DNA of 64,000 nucleotides from Morella rubra. Its lineage: Eukaryota; Streptophyta; Magnoliopsida; Fagales; Myricaceae. A model generated the notes under the pieces. That model made no database searches. It had not been told where the DNA came from and was given only the letters and a program-made list of their open reading frames with translations. The stretch spans positions 11,385,023-11,449,022 of the forward strand of contig CM025856.1 of assembly GCA_003952965.2 (NCBI GenBank), given 5' to 3'. The stretch's first letter is position 1; each line of letters starts with the position of its first letter. Position numbers and translations under genes: made by a program. Positions 59,101-64,000 of this stretch are shown one piece after another.

Positions 59101-62100
59101 AAGGATTACCAAGGCGTTGCTACACAGCAGTTTCTATACTTACATATTCGTTTATGGGAATAGTATTACCTTTGTCTTCAAGGTCTTTCCCACCCAGAAA
59201 ACCTTTGACTCGGAGAACAACCAAAATCAGTACAAGAAGCACGCATGATGCAAGTACAATGCCAGCAATAGCCCCAGCAGATAGGCCAACTCTAAAGTCT
59301 ACAAGAAGAGAGGAATTCTTACATGCTAAGTCCATTAGAAGAATGGCACATTCCAAATCAAGAGAAAAACTTACTTGGTGTCACTGAAATAGCAGAAATA
59401 AGAGGTCCATAGACACCTCTGTCAGGAATGGCAGTAGTTCCTTTCCCTGCCCAGTATAAGTGAATCTCCAGAGTGCTACCATTAACAAGAACATTATCAA
59501 ACTCCTTGCAGATGCCTTTACCAACACCTCCAGCTTCCTCGGCAATGTTAAAATCCTTCAAAACTAAATTCCCCTGGGAAGGAAAAAAAAAAATCAAATT
59601 TGAACTTCATAGGTTTCACAATTGGATATCCTTTCTCGTTTGAAGCCAAGCAAAACGTTGATCAGAATCATGGTAACTTAATCTTACAAAACCCCTAGCA
59701 ACTCACTTGAATGGAAACATTAAATATGCGCTTCCCCAGGCTGCTAAATGTCTGATCATCAGAGAACATTATTTCTGCAAAGTAGAGCTTTACTTTGTAG
59801 CTTCCCTTTCGCAAGCAAAGACCATAGTACTTCAGTGATAGAGGGGCAAGTCGGGCAGTTTTATATGGGTCATCCACATTCAAAGATGTATTTGTTGTGA
59901 TGTAGGAAGAGGAGCTTTTATCCATGTAGACCCCTGTACTACTATAAGCCCATTTTTCAGAAACAGAACTAAAGTGCGATGCGCCGTCTTTGCTCAAGTC
60001 CTCTTCATAGTAATCACCCTCATAGTTCGTGCCACTCCCTCCACAATTTATAAACAATGAATAATCTGCAAATATAACCGTAATCATTTCATAGAGTACT
60101 TCCGTTAGGGTCTAAAGTGGTCACCTCATAAGCTACTGGCGTTGATAAAATCAACATCTGATTTGTATCTGTACTTACGTTGTGCTTTTTTGGAACAGGG
60201 GAGGCCCTTCTTCAAACACCACCGACTTCAAAAGTTAAAAAGTTTAGGTTTAGTCAAATAGCTGTGTTTTAATGCAATTTGAGTGAGCAAAACAAATGTG
60301 ACTTAATAAGGAAAGAACTTACGAGTTGCCCTCCAGATCCGAATGACTGGCAACCAAATTCCTGCATGATAATAGATCTTGGTGAGGTGAATGCAAGAGG
60401 AATGAATATGTCACTGATGTGGAAGACAGAGTTGGCATTGATGTAAGAGAAGTTGATATTGAATTTTTTTCTTCCCTCTTTGACAGGACAAGCTCTGAAT
60501 ACAGAAGTGATTAGTGCTGAAGACACTTACACTGACTGTACTTCACAACTAACAGCAGGTGACCCTGAAAAATTGTTGTAAGATATATCCCTGCAATATC
60601 ATGGTGTCATTGTTATACTTCTAAACTTGGAAAGCACAACAAATGAGTAAAAGCTCACATTCAACTGCATGACTCACAGGATTGCAATTAAGAAGAAGAA
60701 GAGGAAGCAACAAATCACTCTAGTGCTTAGACGAATTTACAGCCAAATGAAACAAAGATTCTCAGCTTCAAAGAGACTTACAAATTCTTTTTGCTGTTCA
60801 ATACCCAATCAGGTACTTTCTCACTCAACGAGTTGTTGGTTAAAAACCTACATCCATTGAATGCATGTCATCTCCTTTCAGGCCAAGTGAACAGCCACAA
60901 GGAAGGATACAAGAAAAAAAAGAAATTAAACAGGAAATATGTGTTGTTGATGTAATTTTTACTTGGCACACTTGTCAGCTTACATGAAGTCTAGATCCAT
61001 TTCTTGCTCTGGAATTGGACCACTTAAACGATTGAAACTCAGATCTCTGTAACATAGAAACGGAAAAACTTATTATATATGAATGAAATGGTAATATAAT
61101 AGAATCAATTTGTTTAACATCATCTATTTTGTATCAAGTACCATTCTACACTCCAAATGCAGTTTCAGCATAAATTAAGACATCAGCACTAGTGTCTAGT
61201 TTGTAATTAATATAAATTTTTCTCCATAAATCTTGAGAAAAGAATATTGCCACACATATGTGACTTACAACTGCCACGGGACGTCTAGTATCTAAAATAT
61301 TTCTACACAGTACTCTAACAATGAATAACAGAATAACGAACAAGTACTGAAAAGAAAATTCAAGAAAGAGAGAGAGAGAGAGAGAGGAAAAATTTTTCTC
61401 CTAATTTCAGAAGAGCTAAGGAAGAAGGGTTTCTTTTCATCTGCATAATTAATTTTCTCAGTGAATATTGAACCATAAATCCAACATGCTCAGCAGGTCA
61501 AATCCCAGGCCTCCATCTTGGACAGGGAGAATTACCACTGAACCATCGGCATAAGTATATAAGCTCGAGTTTTTTAGTCCACAATTTAGTCGATCAGCAG
61601 GTAAGCTGCTATTGGAGTAATAAGCTTTTTGTGTTTGGTTTCCCTATAATTGGCAGAAAAAAAGAGGTTAGTTTACCTATTTGGTACGGTTGTAGTCCTA
61701 TATAAGCTATCTAGATACCACATGGCCTATACTCAAAGTACAATCTTTAAGTTTGTTGATGGAATGTACTCCTCTTAGCAATCAATCTGTTTCTTTGCAA
61801 TATTTACACATCTGATTAAAAACAAAGCGTCAATTGAAAAATTAGATGAAAATAATTAAAACTTGAATAATTCTATAGTTTCTTCAAGTATGGTTCATTT
61901 CACTTGGTAGAATAAGCCTCATAAGACATCTTATCAAGGAAGTCTAGATATTCGGACAGGACAGAGAATGGAATTCGCAAGTAAAAAAAACAACTCTAAA
62001 AGTATACCCATTTCAAGCACTTACAGTCGTTTCAAATTTTTCAGCCCTGTTAAATAATCTGGGATATGATCAGTGATTAAGCAATTTCTAAGCGCCCTGA

Positions 62101-62728
62101 GAGCACAGGAACAAAAGCAACAGCTGATCAGTAAGTTCAAAACAAAACGCAAAATTAATGACGATAAGTTTGTTGTTGCAGAGTAAGTGAATACAGAACT
62201 TACAAATATTTCAAAAGTGCCAAATTCTGCAAATTCGGGAATCTAAAACTTGATCCTTTCAAATCAGATATCTTCCTGAAAAACATGACAGATACGCAAA
62301 ACTTAATTGTAACGTTGCTTAGAGAAAAAAAAAAAAATGAAGATGTACTCACAGATCAGTTAAGTTTGTTAACAAGGATATGGTAGAAGGAATTGGGCCC
62401 TCCATTGACGTCCCTTGCATGTCGCTTCAAAAAAAAAAGAGAGATATTTACAGGTGGAATTACGGAAAAGATGGTACATAAAAGGATTAGAGCACAACAC
62501 TTACAGTCTTTCAAGTTTTGTCCAATTCCCAATAAAATCAGGTATTTTCCCGGTTATTCTGCTTCCATCGATCCTACTGCAGGCAGTAAGTTTTATGAAT
62601 CACTCAAGTCTAAAAGATATACATCCAAAAAATGATCTCAAAATTGCATTACTTACAAATCTTCCAAGTTCTTCAAATTTCCAAATGTTTCTGGTATTGT
62701 GCCTGTAAAATTATTTGCAGAAAGAAGG
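56177..62728 (-). CDS. LRR-malectin receptor-like Ser/Thr kinase (LRR-RLK VIII-2 type), copy B, 5' part not seen
   Basis: A predicted plasma-membrane receptor kinase. Minus-strand exons: LRR exons of 72 bp at 62,657-62,728, 62,505-62,576, 62,353-62,424, 62,204-62,275 and 62,025-62,096. Then come 60,984-61,046, 60,531-60,590, 60,323-60,361, 60,179-60,225, malectin 59,707-60,065 and 59,375-59,573, TM 59,170-59,298 ([19 protein letters not shown]), 58,274-58,392, 57,901-58,111, 57,571-57,808, 57,065-57,215 and 56,177-56,605. Kinase motifs are complete: [33 protein letters not shown]. All junctions are GT-AG and the frame stays open to the stop. Resembles the Arabidopsis At1g53440/At1g07650 group. 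No signal peptide or first LRR exons appear before the window ends, so the gene is either 5'-truncated or has a long first intron. Confidence 0.88.
61367..61386. repeat. (GA)n microsatellite, copy B
   Basis: GA run in a kinase intron, counterpart of 52,247-52,265. Confidence 0.8.
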
Positions 62729-63212
62729 CTGCAAGGAGATGAAATATTCAGTCTAGTATTCACTTAAAACAATATGGCAAAAGGTAGTGGTGCCATGCCA
62801 ATTGCAGAGTTGAAGTTTAATATTGAAATGAGCACTAGTCACCAAGGGCGTTAGAACCCATTGTTGTGCTGGAATGTCCCACGACAAGCTAAGCTTATCT
62901 AATAAATTTCGGAGATACTGTTCTCTTACTTAAAAAAGAAGAAAAAAATTAAATATTTGATCACTAGTTTTTACTCCCTTTTTTAAAATAATGAATTAAT
63001 TTTTTTTTATTTTTCAGTCACTAGTCATTATCCTTGTAACTATTTAGTCCTTTCTCACTGTTCCGTTGCTCCTCTGACGGAACCCTAAAACACATTAACA
63101 TCATTCACCAGCTCACCTCCATTTTTCCACGTCAGCATTCCAGTCAAGCAATCACCCCACAAAACGACGCAGTTTAAGTCATCCTCCCAGGCGATCAAAA
63201 CTGCAGACCGTC
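62729..63212. other. Upstream of the last visible LRR exon of copy B
   Basis: No further LRR exon or signal peptide is recognised. AT-rich runs lie near 62,930-63,010, then a more GC-balanced stretch. The LRR exon series stops here. Confidence 0.4.
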
Positions 63213-63760
63213 TCAACCTTCGTCTTTCTCCAGGCTCATCCTTAGACCCCTGTCCTTGTTTTTAGATGATTCAAAGTGGAACGGTGGTGGAACAGGAAGG
63301 AATTGCTCATTCTCAGCGTCGAAGGAACATACAAATTCTGATACTTCATGGCTCCATGGAACCCAATGAATAAACCCATTCAGAAAAATAGTTTCATTCA
63401 CGCTACCACACACATCCCTCCTAACCAGAACAGTCCTCTAAACCCCCTCCACTCCAAGGGTGTACGCATAAGCCGGCGTGAGCTCATCAGGTTTACTGTT
63501 CCTGTTCCCAAACAGAACCACCTTGAACTCCCGTGTCCTGGGACAAAACCCAAGCCGCGGAAACGTAATAGGCGTTAAACTGGTCGCAGAGGGCCTAACA
63601 ATCACAGACTCCCCAGTTACCGGATTGCATACGTACAAGCGTTCCATTGACAGGGTCAACCAAATCGACTTCGATGACTCGGATTGCAAGAATCCACCAG
63701 TTTAAGTTTTCATTCACTCTGAATAGGCAAGTGTGATCCGCTGGAAAACTTCACTCTACT
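63213..63760 (-). pseudogene. F-box-associated (FBA) domain fragment
   Basis: The minus strand from about 63,760 encodes pieces typical of plant F-box-associated proteins: VDLVDPVNG, RLYVCNPVTGE, PRLGFCPRTREFKVVLF, then (after a TAG near 63,440) FLNGFIHWVPW and ENEQFLPVPPPFHF. One frameshift near 63,640 and one stop break it. The F-box itself would lie upstream and is not seen before 64,000 in a readable frame. F-box proteins are substrate adaptors of SCF ubiquitin ligases, but this copy is unlikely to be functional. Confidence 0.7.
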
Positions 63761-64000
63761 GCTATAGTGACTTACATTACTAGTATTACTATTACCAGAG
63801 GCCTCAAGATCGACGGCCTAGAGGTATTGTTGAAGGCCGTCGCTTAGAGGTTGGTGGAAAATGCTGGGGGTGCTCTTGTGGGATAAAATTGAGCAAATTC
63901 AGGCTTAGAGCGTTCTAGTTTCTTTAGAGAATTTATCTATTGAATAACGGGTTCATTTTTTTTTTCTTTTTCTTTTCTTCCTCCATACCCTTAAAAATAT

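Larger units (their letters stand above)
54927..61631 (-). repeat. Segmental duplication copy B (receptor-kinase unit)
   Basis: Direct counterpart of 44,881-52,514. Its left edge lies inside the ccsA fragment and its right edge (gtaataagctttttg) lies inside an intron of the kinase gene. There, copy B continues with further LRR exons and copy A does not. Copy B therefore looks like the parental arrangement on both sides. Confidence 0.85.

Noticed and set aside
1..64000. CRISPR arrays, rRNA or tRNA genes, plasmid or phage features
   Set aside because: None seen. The repeats present are tandem arrays, TIRs and LTRs. The tRNA-like words found (TGGTATCAGAGC) are retrotransposon primer sites.

Overview
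The window looks like nuclear DNA of a seed plant, most likely a woody eudicot. Genes are few and split by GT-AG introns. AT-rich DNA full of transposable elements (Ty3, Ty1/copia, TRIM, LINE, MULE, hAT and MITEs) separates them, and there are fragments of plastid DNA (ccsA). Nothing points to a bacterium or a virus. The species cannot be named from the sequence alone.

Layout. 1-3.35 kb: decayed Tat-type Ty3 element with a 95-bp tandem array and an antisense coiled-coil accessory ORF. 3.5-12.5 kb: no genes; a hAT-like relic, a long LTR-like block with its own TATA box, and a run of long-TIR MITEs. 13.48-30.85 kb: one conserved plant gene on the + strand, function unknown to me, whose exons 2-5 occur twice in a 5.6-kb tandem duplication. 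Its introns hold TRIM elements and a LINE with clear target-site duplications. Some of this stretch reads like a mixed consensus of different molecules, so part of the duplication may be an assembly product. 33.8-44.9 kb: a Mutator MITE, a 6.5-kb MULE (decayed transposase on +, GRF zinc-finger ORF on -) and a hAT element with a deleted catalytic core.

44.88-62.73 kb: two direct copies of a minus-strand LRR-malectin receptor kinase (LRR-RLK subfamily VIII-2 type). Both carry the same ccsA/LINE mosaic at the 3' side. The left copy has lost most LRR exons and has frameshifts in the malectin and kinase exons. The right copy has an open malectin-TM-kinase frame and five 72-bp LRR exons upstream of the last LRR exons, but no visible signal peptide or first LRRs. 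A rearranged copia gag/protease lies between the copies. An F-box-associated pseudogene fragment ends the window.

The genes do not form a pathway. The theme is duplication and decay: a receptor-kinase tandem array and a disrupted housekeeping-like gene in transposon-rich DNA. I found no clearly new molecular system. The best leads are the exon-block duplication with mixed sequence, the MULE with a convergent GRF/transmembrane ORF, the ccsA-LINE mosaic carried by the kinase duplication, and the flipped copia gag.
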